From assembly GCF_006442545.2 (NCBI RefSeq), contig NZ_CP083952.1, positions 1,550,001-1,614,000 of the forward strand: DNA of 64,000 nt, read 5' to 3'. The DNA is from Mesorhizobium sp. B2-1-8. GTDB lineage: Bacteria; Pseudomonadota; Alphaproteobacteria; Rhizobiales; Rhizobiaceae. Shown piece after piece: positions 1 through 8,205 of the stretch. A program made the translations under genes and the position numbers. The notes beneath the pieces are model-generated. The model was not told the origin of the DNA. It did not search any database and worked only from the letters and a program-made list of their open reading frames with translations. Each line of letters opens with the position of its first letter. Position 1 is the first letter of the stretch.

Positions 1-781
1 GCTCCAGGACAAGGCTGTTCTTCTCGAGGAAATAGAGCAGGTTTTCCTCAGGCAGGTTGAGCGATTTCTTCCGCTCCGCCAGGCCTTCATCCTTCTTCTC
101 GGTCTTGCTGGTGTCCTGTGAAGGAGGCAGCGTGCGCCACAAGTCGTTGTAGGAGCGCTCTTCATATTCCAGGCGCTCGCGCAACCCTTCACGCTGCCGC
201 TCGGACGACAGCTTTGGCGGCCTGTGATATCGGAACACGCCTTGCTCCATCAGCGCGTGAGCGCTGTCGAGAATGCTTTCCACGGCTGACAATCCGTGCC
301 GCTCCTCGCATCGGGCAATGTAGCCCTTGGCGAACTCCAGGTAGCTTAGAATCCCCCCGGCGTCGGTCCACTGCTGGAAAAGATGATTGTTCTTGAAGAA
401 ATGATTGTGTCCGAGCGCTGCATGCGCCGTCACCAGGGCCTGCAAGGCCATGGTGTTTTCCTCCATCAGGTAGACGATGCAGGGATTGGAATTGATGACC
501 AGTTCATAGGCCAACCCCCGTCCGCCCTTGCGGTAGAGAAAGTCCTGATACAGGAAATGCTTGCCGAACGACCAGTGACGATACATCAGCGGCATGCCGA
601 CCGATGAGTAAGCGTCGAGCATCTGCTGCGAAGATATGATCTCCATCTGCACCGGATAGGTGTCCAGCTTGAGCTCCTCGACGGCGATTGCCGCGATCGC
701 CTCATAAGCCTGCGACAATTTCTGGAAATCCCAGTCGGATCCGGAAAAGAGCAAACCCGGTTTGCTGGCTGTCCTGGCCAT
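1..781 (-). CDS. SpoVR family protein, C-terminus cut by window edge
   Basis: About 260 N-terminal residues of a SpoVR/YcgB family protein are readable from the ATG at 781; the frame is open to base 1, so the rest lies outside the window (the family is about 500 residues). Typical segments include the start near SDWDFQ, a tract around YPVQMEIISSQQMLDAY, GMPLMYRHWSFGK and a histidine-rich GHNHFFKNNHLF stretch. It is the third gene of a leftward operon after prkA and the yeaH homologue, 9 bases behind the latter. In Bacillus SpoVR affects spore cortex; in non-sporing proteobacteria the trio is tied to stationary-phase or nutrient stress, but the biochemical role is unknown. Identity is secure, function is not. 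Confidence 0.93.
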   Translation of the reverse strand, partial: MARTASKPGLLFSGSDWDFQKLSQAYEAIAAIAVEELKLDTYPVQMEIISSQQMLDAYSSVGMPLMYRHWSFGKHFLYQDFLYRKGGRGLAYELVINSNPCIVYLMEENTMALQALVTAHAALGHNHFFKNNHLFQQWTDAGGILSYLEFAKGYIARCEERHGLSAVESILDSAHALMEQGVFRYHRPPKLSSERQREGLRERLEYEERSYNDLWRTLPPSQDTSKTEKKDEGLAERKKSLNLPEENLLYFLEKNSLVLE

Positions 782-790
782 GGTTTCCCC

Positions 791-2104
791 TCAGGCGCTC
801 TTGCGGAGCGCGGGCTGTTTGGCGAAGAGCCGACGAAAGACGGGATAGATATCGGCGGCCGTGGCTATGCGGCTCATCTGGAAGTTCGGCCAGTTCGATT
901 CGATGGCGCTGTAGGCCCGCCAGAGCGATGTCCCGTTTTCGGTCGCGCCGAAGATGTGGCTCTCGCGTTCGTCGATGATCTCGACATAGGCGAAATACTG
1001 GCACAGGCGCATGAGCTTGCCGTTCAGCAGGGCGATGCAGCGCTCGGAATCGGTGGCGAAATTGTCGCCGTCCGAAGCCTGCGCGGCGTAGATGTTCCAC
1101 TCGCTCGCGGGATAACGCTGCTTGATCACGCGATGCATTTCCTCGAGTGCGGTAGAAACGACGGTGCCACCGCTTTGCGTGCAGTAGAAGAAGGTTTCCT
1201 CATCCACCTCCTGCGCTTCGTGCGTATGGCGGATGAAGACGATTTCGGTGCGCTCATAACGTCGCTTCAGGAACAGGTGCAGCAGCACGAAGAAGCGCTT
1301 GGCCAGGTCCTTCTCACGCTCGCCCATCGAGCCCGACACGTCCATCAGGCAGAACATGACCGCTTTCGCGTTCGGCACCGGGGTCGGGTCGAAGCGGTTG
1401 AACCGGATGTCGACCGGGTCGACGAAGGCAATCCGCCGGCGCCGGCGCTCCAGCCGCTCGATCTCCTCTTTGAGGGCCGCGACGCGCTCGCGCGTCTGAG
1501 CATTGGGCCGTGCGGCCTCCAGCGAGGCGAGGTCCTGCATGATCGCGTCGACCGCCGCTTGCTTCGGGCGCCTGAGCGCAATGCGGCGGCCGTGGCTGTT
1601 GCGCATCGTGCGGCCGACATTGATGTTGGTCGGCGAACCAGTGGCGGCGAAACCCGCCCGGCGCGGCTTGAAAGCAAGGATCTCCTTGAGATTGAGCTTC
1701 ACCATGTCGGGCAGTTCGAGATCCTCGAAGAAAAGATCGAGCACCTCCTCGCGCGACAGGACGAAACGAAAGTCGTCCTCGGATGCGGTGTTTCCCGGTG
1801 ACGAACCGCCCATGCCTCCGCCCTGGCCGGGTTTGGGGATCAGATCACCCTGTGCGAATTGCCTGTTGCCCGGCAGGATGTGCCGGCGCCGGCCGGTGTC
1901 CCTCGCGTCATTGAAAGTCGGCTCGCCGGTGCCTCTCTCGGGCATCGGCACGGCATGCTCCGCGTCCACGTCGGCGATCCGTCCACTGCGGATCTGGTCG
2001 CGAATGCTGCGCTTGAGTTCCTCGCGGGCACGCCTGAGGAAGCGCTGGCGGTTGCCAAGGCTTTTGTCCTTCGGATTCAGGCGGCGGTCGATAAAGATCG
2101 GCAT
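791..2104 (-). CDS. YeaH/YhbH family (DUF444) protein with VWA-like domain
   Basis: A 437-residue protein of the YeaH/YhbH family. The N-terminus (FIDRRLNPKDKSLGNRQRF) is the family hallmark. A glycine-rich linker lies near residues 91-105, a predicted coiled coil rich in Arg/Glu near 185-225, and a von Willebrand A-like MIDAS motif, DVSGSM, at residues 255-260. It lies 19 bases behind prkA and 9 before spoVR, so the three are very probably co-transcribed. In enterobacteria YeaG (PrkA) and YeaH act together in the nitrogen-starvation response; a role as adaptor or substrate of the AAA+-type kinase is inferred from the AAA+/VWA pairing. The start ATG at 2104 fits the family length. Confidence 0.92.
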   Translation of the reverse strand: MPIFIDRRLNPKDKSLGNRQRFLRRAREELKRSIRDQIRSGRIADVDAEHAVPMPERGTGEPTFNDARDTGRRRHILPGNRQFAQGDLIPKPGQGGGMGGSSPGNTASEDDFRFVLSREEVLDLFFEDLELPDMVKLNLKEILAFKPRRAGFAATGSPTNINVGRTMRNSHGRRIALRRPKQAAVDAIMQDLASLEAARPNAQTRERVAALKEEIERLERRRRRIAFVDPVDIRFNRFDPTPVPNAKAVMFCLMDVSGSMGEREKDLAKRFFVLLHLFLKRRYERTEIVFIRHTHEAQEVDEETFFYCTQSGGTVVSTALEEMHRVIKQRYPASEWNIYAAQASDGDNFATDSERCIALLNGKLMRLCQYFAYVEIIDERESHIFGATENGTSLWRAYSAIESNWPNFQMSRIATAADIYPVFRRLFAKQPALRKSA

Positions 2105-2123
2105 GCAACCATTCGGGCTGCTC

Positions 2124-4073
2124 TCAGCCCGCCTTGTTCACCCGCATGTACCAATCGACCAGCCGGCGGACCTGCCGTTCCGTATAGCCGCGCTCCACCA
2201 TCCGCTGGACGAATTCGGTGTGCCGCTTTTCGGTGACGCTATCCTGCTTGGAGCCGAAGCTGATTACCGGCAGGAGGTCCTCGACCTGGCCGAACATGCG
2301 CTTTTCGATCACCTCGCGCAGCTTCTCGTAGCTCGTCCATGACGGATTGCGGCCGTGGTTGCGCGCCCGGGCCCGCAGCGTGAACTTCACCACCTCGTTG
2401 CGAAAATCCTTCGGATTGGCGATGCCTGCCGGCTTTTCGACCTGCGACAATTCGTTATCCAGCACCTCGCGGTTGAGGATCTGGCCGGTGTCGGGGTCCT
2501 TGTAGTCCTGGTCCTCGATCCAGGCATCGGCATAGGCGATGTAGCGGTCGAACAGGTTCTGGCCATATTCGCTATAGGATTCCAGATAGGCCTTCTGGAT
2601 TTCGTGGCCGATGAACTCGGCGTAACGGGCGGCCAGTTCCGACTTGATAAACTCGAGATAGGCGGCTTCCATCTCCTTCGGAAACTGCTCCCGCTTGATC
2701 GCCTCTTCCAGTATGTACATCAGATGCACAGGATCGGCGGCCACTTCCGCGGTGTCATAGTTGAACGTCTGTGACAGGATCTTGAAGGCAAAGCGCGTGC
2801 TGACGCCGGTCATGCCTTCGTCGACGCCGGCGGCGTCGCGATATTCCTGGACTGACTTCGCCCTCGGGTCGATCTCCTTCAGGTTCTCGCCGTCATAGGC
2901 GCGCATTTTGGTGTGCAGCGGCGAATTGTCGTGCTCGGCAAGGCGGGTCGAGACGCTGAATCGGCTGAGGATATCCAACACCTCGGGCGCGCAGGGGCTG
3001 GCCGCCAATTCACTCTCGCGCAGCAGCTTTTCGTAAATCTGCCTCTCTTCGGTGATACGCAGGCAATACGGCACCTTGACCACGAGGATGCGATCGAGAA
3101 ACGCCTCATTGTTCTTGTTGTTCTTGAACTGTTGCCACTCGGATTCATTGGAATGGGCAACGATGATGCCCTGATAGGGAAAGGCGCCGAAATTCTCGGT
3201 GCCGTTGTAACTGCCTTCCTGGGTCGCCGTCAGCAATGGATGCAGCACCTTGATGGGCGCCTTGAACATCTCGACGAATTCGAGCAGACCCTGCGTCGTC
3301 CGGTTCAGTCCGCCGCTGTAGGAATAGGCGTCGGGGTCGGACTGGCTGAAATTTTCCAATTGCCTGATGTCGACCTTGCCAACCAGGGCCGAGACGTCCT
3401 GATTGTTCTCATCGCCAGGCTCGGTCTTGGCTATGCCGATCTGGCGCAGCCGCGACGGCATCAGCTTGACGACGCTGAATTTGGAGATGTCGCCGGACAA
3501 TTCGTCGAGGCGCTTGGCCGCCCATGGCGAGATAAGCCCGTTGAGGCGGCGCCGGGCTATCCCGTATTTGTCCTCCAGGAGATCGCCCATGCGATCGGGA
3601 TGGAACAGGCCAAGCGGCGATTCGAAAACCGGGCTGATCTGGTTGCCGACCTTGAGCGTGTAGATCGGGCGCTCCTCCATCAATTTTTTCAACCGTTCGG
3701 CCAAGGAAGATTTGCCGCCGCCGACCGGACCCAAGAGGTAGAGGATCTGCTTGCGTTCCTCGAGGCCCTGAGAGGCATATCGGAAATATCCGGCGATGCG
3801 CTCGATCGTATCCTCCATCCCGTAAAACTCGGAGAAGGAGGGATATATCTTGACGGTCCGGTTCGAGAAAATGCGGCCGAGCCGCTCGTCCTTGCTGGTG
3901 TCGACTAGGTTAGGCTCGCCGATCGCCTCGACCATTCGTTCCGGCGCCGAGGCATACATCGATTTGTCCTCGCGGCAGGCAAGCAGATATTGCTGGAGGC
4001 TTATTTCCTCTTGGGCGGCGTTTGCATAAATTTCCGAAAAGAGGTGGAAGACGTCGGATTGGTTCTCTCGCAT
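2124..4073 (-). CDS. prkA: PrkA-type serine protein kinase with AAA+ core
   Basis: PrkA/YeaG homologue of 649 residues when started at the ATG at 4073; an upstream in-frame ATG at 4109 would add 12 residues. I prefer 4073 because AAGG lies about 7 bases before it and the length matches rhizobial PrkA. The N-terminal PrkA AAA domain carries a Walker A motif, GPVGGGKSS, near residue 115, and the segment GRIFSNRTVKIYPSFSEFYG is diagnostic. The C-terminal domain resembles Hanks-type kinases in Bacillus descriptions, although an AAA+ protease activity has also been argued. It heads the prkA-yeaH-spoVR operon. A general-stress-type promoter (4115-4140) may drive it. Confidence 0.95.
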   Translation of the reverse strand: MRENQSDVFHLFSEIYANAAQEEISLQQYLLACREDKSMYASAPERMVEAIGEPNLVDTSKDERLGRIFSNRTVKIYPSFSEFYGMEDTIERIAGYFRYASQGLEERKQILYLLGPVGGGKSSLAERLKKLMEERPIYTLKVGNQISPVFESPLGLFHPDRMGDLLEDKYGIARRRLNGLISPWAAKRLDELSGDISKFSVVKLMPSRLRQIGIAKTEPGDENNQDVSALVGKVDIRQLENFSQSDPDAYSYSGGLNRTTQGLLEFVEMFKAPIKVLHPLLTATQEGSYNGTENFGAFPYQGIIVAHSNESEWQQFKNNKNNEAFLDRILVVKVPYCLRITEERQIYEKLLRESELAASPCAPEVLDILSRFSVSTRLAEHDNSPLHTKMRAYDGENLKEIDPRAKSVQEYRDAAGVDEGMTGVSTRFAFKILSQTFNYDTAEVAADPVHLMYILEEAIKREQFPKEMEAAYLEFIKSELAARYAEFIGHEIQKAYLESYSEYGQNLFDRYIAYADAWIEDQDYKDPDTGQILNREVLDNELSQVEKPAGIANPKDFRNEVVKFTLRARARNHGRNPSWTSYEKLREVIEKRMFGQVEDLLPVISFGSKQDSVTEKRHTEFVQRMVERGYTERQVRRLVDWYMRVNKAG

Positions 4074-4390
4074 GATCGTTGCCTTCAGAGCCATTCTGGC
4101 GGGGCCCACGTATCAACTGCGGGATGGCATTATTTGTTCCGTCGGCGCGCATGCATCTGGCATCAAAATCCTGGCATCGCTCCGGCCCGAATGGCTGCCC
4201 TATCCTGATTGAACGCTCGCAGCGTCCGCGGAGACTCTTGCGATCTGGAGATCGACCGCGACCTCGGCAGGGATGGGACGCGCTGACAGCCACCGCGCTC
4301 CGTGGCTGGATCATGCCAAAAGCGGCGGCGGGATATTGCCGTGCGGACGTCCGCGGGTGCAACTGCCCTTCGTGAATGGGAGAAATTTGC
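4074..4390. other. Divergent intergenic region, prkA / TPP enzyme
   Basis: This 317-base region separates divergent genes and should hold both promoters. I recognise only the EcfG-like motif at 4115-4140 on the minus strand. No small ORF with a convincing ribosome binding site is visible, and no hairpin with a T tract. Confidence 0.5.
4115..4140 (-). promoter_or_regulatory. EcfG (RpoE2)-like general-stress promoter before prkA
   Basis: Read on the minus strand, GGAAC (4140-4136) is followed after 17 bases by AGTT (4118-4115). The alphaproteobacterial EcfG consensus is GGAAC-N16/17-CGTT, so only the variable first base of the -10 element differs. The predicted transcript start lies about 35 bases before the preferred prkA start. 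Seen as a motif only; no other evidence supports use of this promoter. Confidence 0.4.
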
Positions 4391-5944
4391 ATGAATGGCG
4401 CCGATGTCCTGTGCGAAGTGCTGCTGGCCAATGATGTGACAGTCTGCTTCGCCAATCCCGGCACATCCGAAATGCATTTCGTCGCCGCGCTCGACCGCAA
4501 GCCCGAGATGCGTTGTGTGCTTGGCCTGTTCGAGGGCGTGGTGACGGGTGCGGCCGACGGCTATGCGCGCATGACCGACCGTCCCGCGGCGACGCTGCTG
4601 CATACCGGGCCGGGGCTGGCCAACGGTCTTGCCAACATGCACAACGCCCGACGCGCCAGGAGCCCGATGATCAACATCGTCGGCGACCACGCCTCATACC
4701 ATCTGCCGCTCGACGCGCCGCTGACCAGCGACATCGAGGGCCTCGCGGCGCCGATGTCCAACTGGGTTCGACGCATCGAAGGGCCCGCCGATGTCCAGCC
4801 GGCCACGGAGGCGGCTTTTCGCGCCTCGCTGACACCGCCTGGTGTCACGACGCTGATCCTCCCGGCCGATGCCGCCTGGGGCGAGGCCGACGCGGTTTCG
4901 CCCGCCAAGGTGCAACTCGCGCCACCGCCGGCCGTCGACACGGGGGCCGTGCGAACGATCGCCGCGACGATCCGCGCGGCTCCGGGCCGTGTTGGCATGA
5001 TTGTTCGTGGGCGGGCGGCACGGGCCGATGCTCTCGAGATCGCGGGTCAGATTTCAGCAGCCTGCGATGTCAGGCTGTTCAGTGAGGTCCTGATCGCACG
5101 GATGCAGCGCGGGCGTGGGCGTGTCGCGCCGACGCGCATCCCCTATCCGGTCGACGCGGCGACGGCGATGCTCGGGGATCTCGATGTCCTTGTATTGGTC
5201 GGCGGAAAGGAGCCGGTCGCCTTCTTCGCCTATCCGGGAAAGCCCGGGCGGCTTGTCCGCGATGATTGCATGGTGCTGATGCTGGCCGCCCACGGGCAGG
5301 ACCTTCATGGGGCACTGGAAGCACTTCGTGACGAACTGGGCGTCAAGCCGTCACAGCAGACAGTGGTTGCCAGCGCCTTTCCTGACGAGGCAACGCCGAA
5401 CGGCCGGCTGACGGAAGACGCAATTGCACTGTCCGTCGCGAGAAAGCTGCCGGCCGACGCGATCGTCTGCGACGAGGCCGTCACCTCGGCGCGGCGTTTC
5501 TTCGCGCTGTCGGCCTTTGCCGCACCGCACGACTACATGATGGGCACGGGCGGGTCGATCGGCGGCGGCATCCCGCTGGCGACGGGCGCCGCGATTGCCT
5601 GTCCCGGCCGCAAGGTGATCAATCTCGAGGCCGATGGCAGCGGCATGTACACGGTGCAGGGCCTGTGGACGCAGGCGCGGGAACATCTCGACGTGGTGAC
5701 GATCGTCTTTTCCAACCGCACCTATGCGATCCTGCATGGCGAGATGCGTAATGTCGGCGTGAACGCGATCGGCGAGAATGCCAGGCGCATGCTCGATCTC
5801 GACCATCCCGCGCTGGACTGGGTCTCGCTGGCCAAAGGGATGGGCGTGGAGGCGGCGTGTGCGGATACCTGCGAACGTTTCGACGCGCTGCTGGACAATG
5901 CTTTGTCGCGGCGCGGGCCGTTCCTGATCGAAGCCGTGATTTGA
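4391..5944 (+). CDS. Thiamine-diphosphate enzyme, acetolactate synthase large subunit / benzoylformate decarboxylase-like
   Basis: A 517-residue three-domain TPP enzyme. The ATG at 4391 follows GGGAGAAA by a proper distance; an ATG at 4376 is less likely. The N-terminal PYR domain carries NPGTSEMHF and the catalytic glutamate region GLFEGVVTGAADGYARM near residue 45-60. The C-terminal PP domain has the metal-binding stretch beginning EADGSG and ending before FSNRTYAIL. ADG in place of GDG and the YTVQGLWTQ segment resemble the benzoylformate decarboxylase branch more than true acetohydroxyacid synthase. No small subunit (IlvN) or ilvC lies beside it, so a role in valine/isoleucine synthesis is doubtful. 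Substrate unknown; probably a 2-keto acid decarboxylase or carboligase. Confidence 0.85.
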   Translation: MNGADVLCEVLLANDVTVCFANPGTSEMHFVAALDRKPEMRCVLGLFEGVVTGAADGYARMTDRPAATLLHTGPGLANGLANMHNARRARSPMINIVGDHASYHLPLDAPLTSDIEGLAAPMSNWVRRIEGPADVQPATEAAFRASLTPPGVTTLILPADAAWGEADAVSPAKVQLAPPPAVDTGAVRTIAATIRAAPGRVGMIVRGRAARADALEIAGQISAACDVRLFSEVLIARMQRGRGRVAPTRIPYPVDAATAMLGDLDVLVLVGGKEPVAFFAYPGKPGRLVRDDCMVLMLAAHGQDLHGALEALRDELGVKPSQQTVVASAFPDEATPNGRLTEDAIALSVARKLPADAIVCDEAVTSARRFFALSAFAAPHDYMMGTGGSIGGGIPLATGAAIACPGRKVINLEADGSGMYTVQGLWTQAREHLDVVTIVFSNRTYAILHGEMRNVGVNAIGENARRMLDLDHPALDWVSLAKGMGVEAACADTCERFDALLDNALSRRGPFLIEAVI

Positions 5945-5975
5945 CCGCGGCCGCCAAGCGGCGACGGAAACGGCC

Positions 5976-6278
5976 TTACCAGCGCGTCTGTTCGCCGGGC
6001 GCCGCAGGCTCGATCGCCAGCGCGTGCACGCCCGCCTTCAACTCGTCGGCCAGCAGTTCGTTGACGGCGCGGTGACGGTCGATGCGGCTCATGCCGGCGA
6101 AATTCGGCGAGACGATGCGGACACGGAAATGCGTCTCGCCGGAGCCGTCGAACTCGGCGTGGTGGCTGGATTCCACGTGATGATGGCCGGCGTGGAGATG
6201 GCTTTCGTTGAGGATGACCAGCCGCTCGGGCGCAAATGCCTTGTTGAGCTTGTCTTCCATGGTCGCCTGTATGGACAT
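5976..6278 (-). CDS. bolA: BolA family protein
   Basis: A 100-residue BolA-fold protein. The conserved segment ESHLHAGHHHVESS near residue 25-38 and the RHRAVNELLADEL helix near 68-80 define the family. BolA proteins bind monothiol glutaredoxins through a shared [2Fe-2S] cluster and modulate iron sensing; E. coli BolA also affects morphology under stress. The ATG at 6278 is preceded by GGGAG at correct spacing. It is divergent from the J-domain gene and next to cobS-cobT, an arrangement common in rhizobia. An extra histidine run (HAGHHH) is seen around the ligand-candidate position. Identity is secure. Confidence 0.95.
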   Translation of the reverse strand: MSIQATMEDKLNKAFAPERLVILNESHLHAGHHHVESSHHAEFDGSGETHFRVRIVSPNFAGMSRIDRHRAVNELLADELKAGVHALAIEPAAPGEQTRW

Positions 6279-6454
6279 CGTCTTCTCCCTTCACCACATA
6301 TGGTTGGCGCCGCCCGTGAAAACCAAAAATCGGTTTCACAAGGCCGCTGGCGCAACAAAATCAGTCATTCGCCCGCTTTAAGCCGCGATTCAGCGGTTAG
6401 GGCGATGATCGCGAAAATGTCAATTCTTGTTTCGCATCTGGGAACGCCCCATAA

Positions 6455-7084
6455 ATGGGTGAGATGAAGCCGTATCCCAAATATTTCGAGAAGATTCGCG
6501 TCCGCCCCGACAAGGACGCGGAGGTGAAGTCGCACGCGCCGATCTGCCAGTGGGATGGCTGCAAGGAGGCGGGCACGCATCGCGCGCCGGTCGGGCGCAT
6601 GAAGGAGGGCGAGTATTTCCGCTTCTGCTTCGACCATGTGCGCGAGTACAACAAGGGCTTCAACTACTTCTCCGGCGTGCCGGACACCGAGGTCGCGCGC
6701 TTCCAGAAGGAAGCGATGACCGGCCACCGGCCGACCTGGAAGATGGGCGCCAACGGCGCCTCGACGCGATCGTCGCCCGATATGGCGCAGATGCGCTCCG
6801 GCCGCGCCGGCTACTACAACCGCATGCGTGACCCGTTCGACCTGTTCAAGGGGCCGAAGGATCCGCGCGAGGCGCGCGAGCGCAAGGCCAAGCCGCTTGA
6901 GGCCAAGGCGCTGGAAACGCTTGGCCTTGATACAAAGGCGACTGGCAAGGACATCAAGGCGCGCTATAAGGAACTGGTGAAGCGTCACCATCCGGATGCG
7001 AATGGCGGCGACAGAGGTTCGGAAGACCGGTTCCGTGATGTGCTTCAGGCCTATCGCGTGCTCAAACAGGCAGGCCTGTGCTGA
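6455..7084 (+). CDS. J-domain (DnaJ-like) protein with N-terminal cysteine motif
   Basis: A 209-residue protein with a C-terminal J domain: the diagnostic HPD tripeptide sits in KRHHPDANGG near residue 180 and the domain runs to the end. The N-terminal half holds paired cysteines (ICQWDGC, then FCFDH), suggesting a metal-binding module, with conserved PYPKYFEKIRVRPDK at the start. It should stimulate an Hsp70 partner (DnaK) for unknown clients. It is located between bolA and cobS in the same orientation as cobS. The start could also be the ATG at 6464; neither has a strong ribosome binding site. Client and role are not known. Confidence 0.9.
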   Translation: MGEMKPYPKYFEKIRVRPDKDAEVKSHAPICQWDGCKEAGTHRAPVGRMKEGEYFRFCFDHVREYNKGFNYFSGVPDTEVARFQKEAMTGHRPTWKMGANGASTRSSPDMAQMRSGRAGYYNRMRDPFDLFKGPKDPREARERKAKPLEAKALETLGLDTKATGKDIKARYKELVKRHHPDANGGDRGSEDRFRDVLQAYRVLKQAGLC

Positions 7085-7103
7085 GCGACCCTACGGTTTG
7101 TGT

Positions 7104-7134
7104 CGTTTTCCAACTTTCATAAGGTTGGAAAACG
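7104..7134. repeat. 11-bp inverted repeat upstream of cobS
   Basis: CGTTTTCCAAC (7104-7114) is perfectly repeated in inverse as GTTGGAAAACG (7124-7134) around a 9-base spacer. No T tract follows. It could be a dispersed rhizobial palindrome, a weak terminator for the J-protein gene, or a regulatory site. Confidence 0.6.
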
Positions 7135-7167
7135 CTCTAAGACCGCCCCCGAACAAAATGGATTGCC

Positions 7168-7188
7168 GGCGAAACGCGACGTTTCGCC
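7168..7188. repeat. 9-bp perfect hairpin just before cobS
   Basis: GGCGAAACG and CGTTTCGCC flank a CGA loop, giving a 9-bp perfect stem that ends 19 bases before the cobS ATG. It would leave the ribosome binding site (GAGAG) free. Function unknown. Confidence 0.6.
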
Positions 7189-7207
7189 CGTGGAGACGTT
7201 GAGAGAT

Positions 7208-8194
7208 ATGAACAAGGTCGATCGCGACATCGCCAATCTGCCCGACACGACGGTGTCGGTGAAGGAGAAATTCGGCTTCGAGTCCAAGATGGTGGTGCCG
7301 GCCTATTCGGTGACATCAGAGCATGTGCCCGACATCGATCCCGACTATCTGTTCGACAAGGCGACGACCTTGGCGATCCTCGCTGGCTTCGCCTACAACC
7401 GCCGCGTCATGGTGTCGGGCTATCACGGCACCGGCAAGTCGACGCATATCGAACAGGTCGCCGCCCGCCTCAACTGGCCCTGCGTGCGCGTCAATCTCGA
7501 CAGCCATGTCAGCCGTATCGACCTCGTCGGCAAGGACGCGATCGTGGTCAAGGACGGCTTGCAGATCACCGAATTCCGCGACGGCATCCTGCCCTGGGCC
7601 TACCAGCACAATGTCGCGCTGTGCTTCGACGAGTACGATGCCGGCCGTCCGGACGTGATGTTCGTCATCCAGCGCGTGCTGGAATCGTCGGGCCGGTTGA
7701 CGCTGCTCGACCAGAGCCGGGTCATCCGCCCGCATCCGGCGTTCCGCCTGTTCTCGACCGCCAACACGGTCGGGCTGGGTGACACGACCGGGCTTTATCA
7801 CGGCACCCAGCAGATCAACCAGGCGCAGATGGACCGGTGGTCGATCGTCACCACGCTGAACTATCTGCCGCACGACAATGAAGTGAACATCGTGCTCGCC
7901 AAGGCCAAGCACTATCGCGACACCAAGGGCAAGGACATCGTCAACAAGATGGTGCGCGTCGCCGACATGACGCGCTCGGCCTTCATCAATGGCGACCTCT
8001 CGACCGTGATGAGCCCGCGTACCGTCATCACCTGGGCCGAGAACGCCGAGATCTTCGGCGATATCGGCATGGCGTTCCGGCTGACCTTCCTCAACAAGTG
8101 CGACGAGCTCGAGCGTTCGGTGGTCGCCGAGTTCTACCAACGCGCCTTCGGCCAGGATCTGCCGGAGAGCGCGGCCAACGTGGTGCTGGGCTAA
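7208..8194 (+). CDS. cobS: Cobaltochelatase subunit CobS (AAA+ ATPase)
   Basis: A 328-residue MoxR-type AAA+ ATPase, the ATPase motor of the aerobic cobaltochelatase that inserts Co2+ into hydrogenobyrinic acid a,c-diamide in B12 synthesis. The ATG at 7208 follows GAGAG and gives the family length; an upstream in-frame start at 7100 would lengthen it by 36 non-conserved residues. Walker A is GYHGTGKST (near residue 75), Walker B CFDEYDAG (near 140), and the arginine-rich sensor region follows QAQMDRWS. cobT follows after 11 bases. CobN, the catalytic subunit, is not in the window. Confidence 0.97.
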   Translation: MNKVDRDIANLPDTTVSVKEKFGFESKMVVPAYSVTSEHVPDIDPDYLFDKATTLAILAGFAYNRRVMVSGYHGTGKSTHIEQVAARLNWPCVRVNLDSHVSRIDLVGKDAIVVKDGLQITEFRDGILPWAYQHNVALCFDEYDAGRPDVMFVIQRVLESSGRLTLLDQSRVIRPHPAFRLFSTANTVGLGDTTGLYHGTQQINQAQMDRWSIVTTLNYLPHDNEVNIVLAKAKHYRDTKGKDIVNKMVRVADMTRSAFINGDLSTVMSPRTVITWAENAEIFGDIGMAFRLTFLNKCDELERSVVAEFYQRAFGQDLPESAANVVLG

Positions 8195-8205
8195 GCAGAG
8201 CCTCG

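Noticed and set aside
7085..7207. Cobalamin riboswitch before cobS
   Set aside because: The gap is too short and lacks the B12-box core; only inverted repeats are present.
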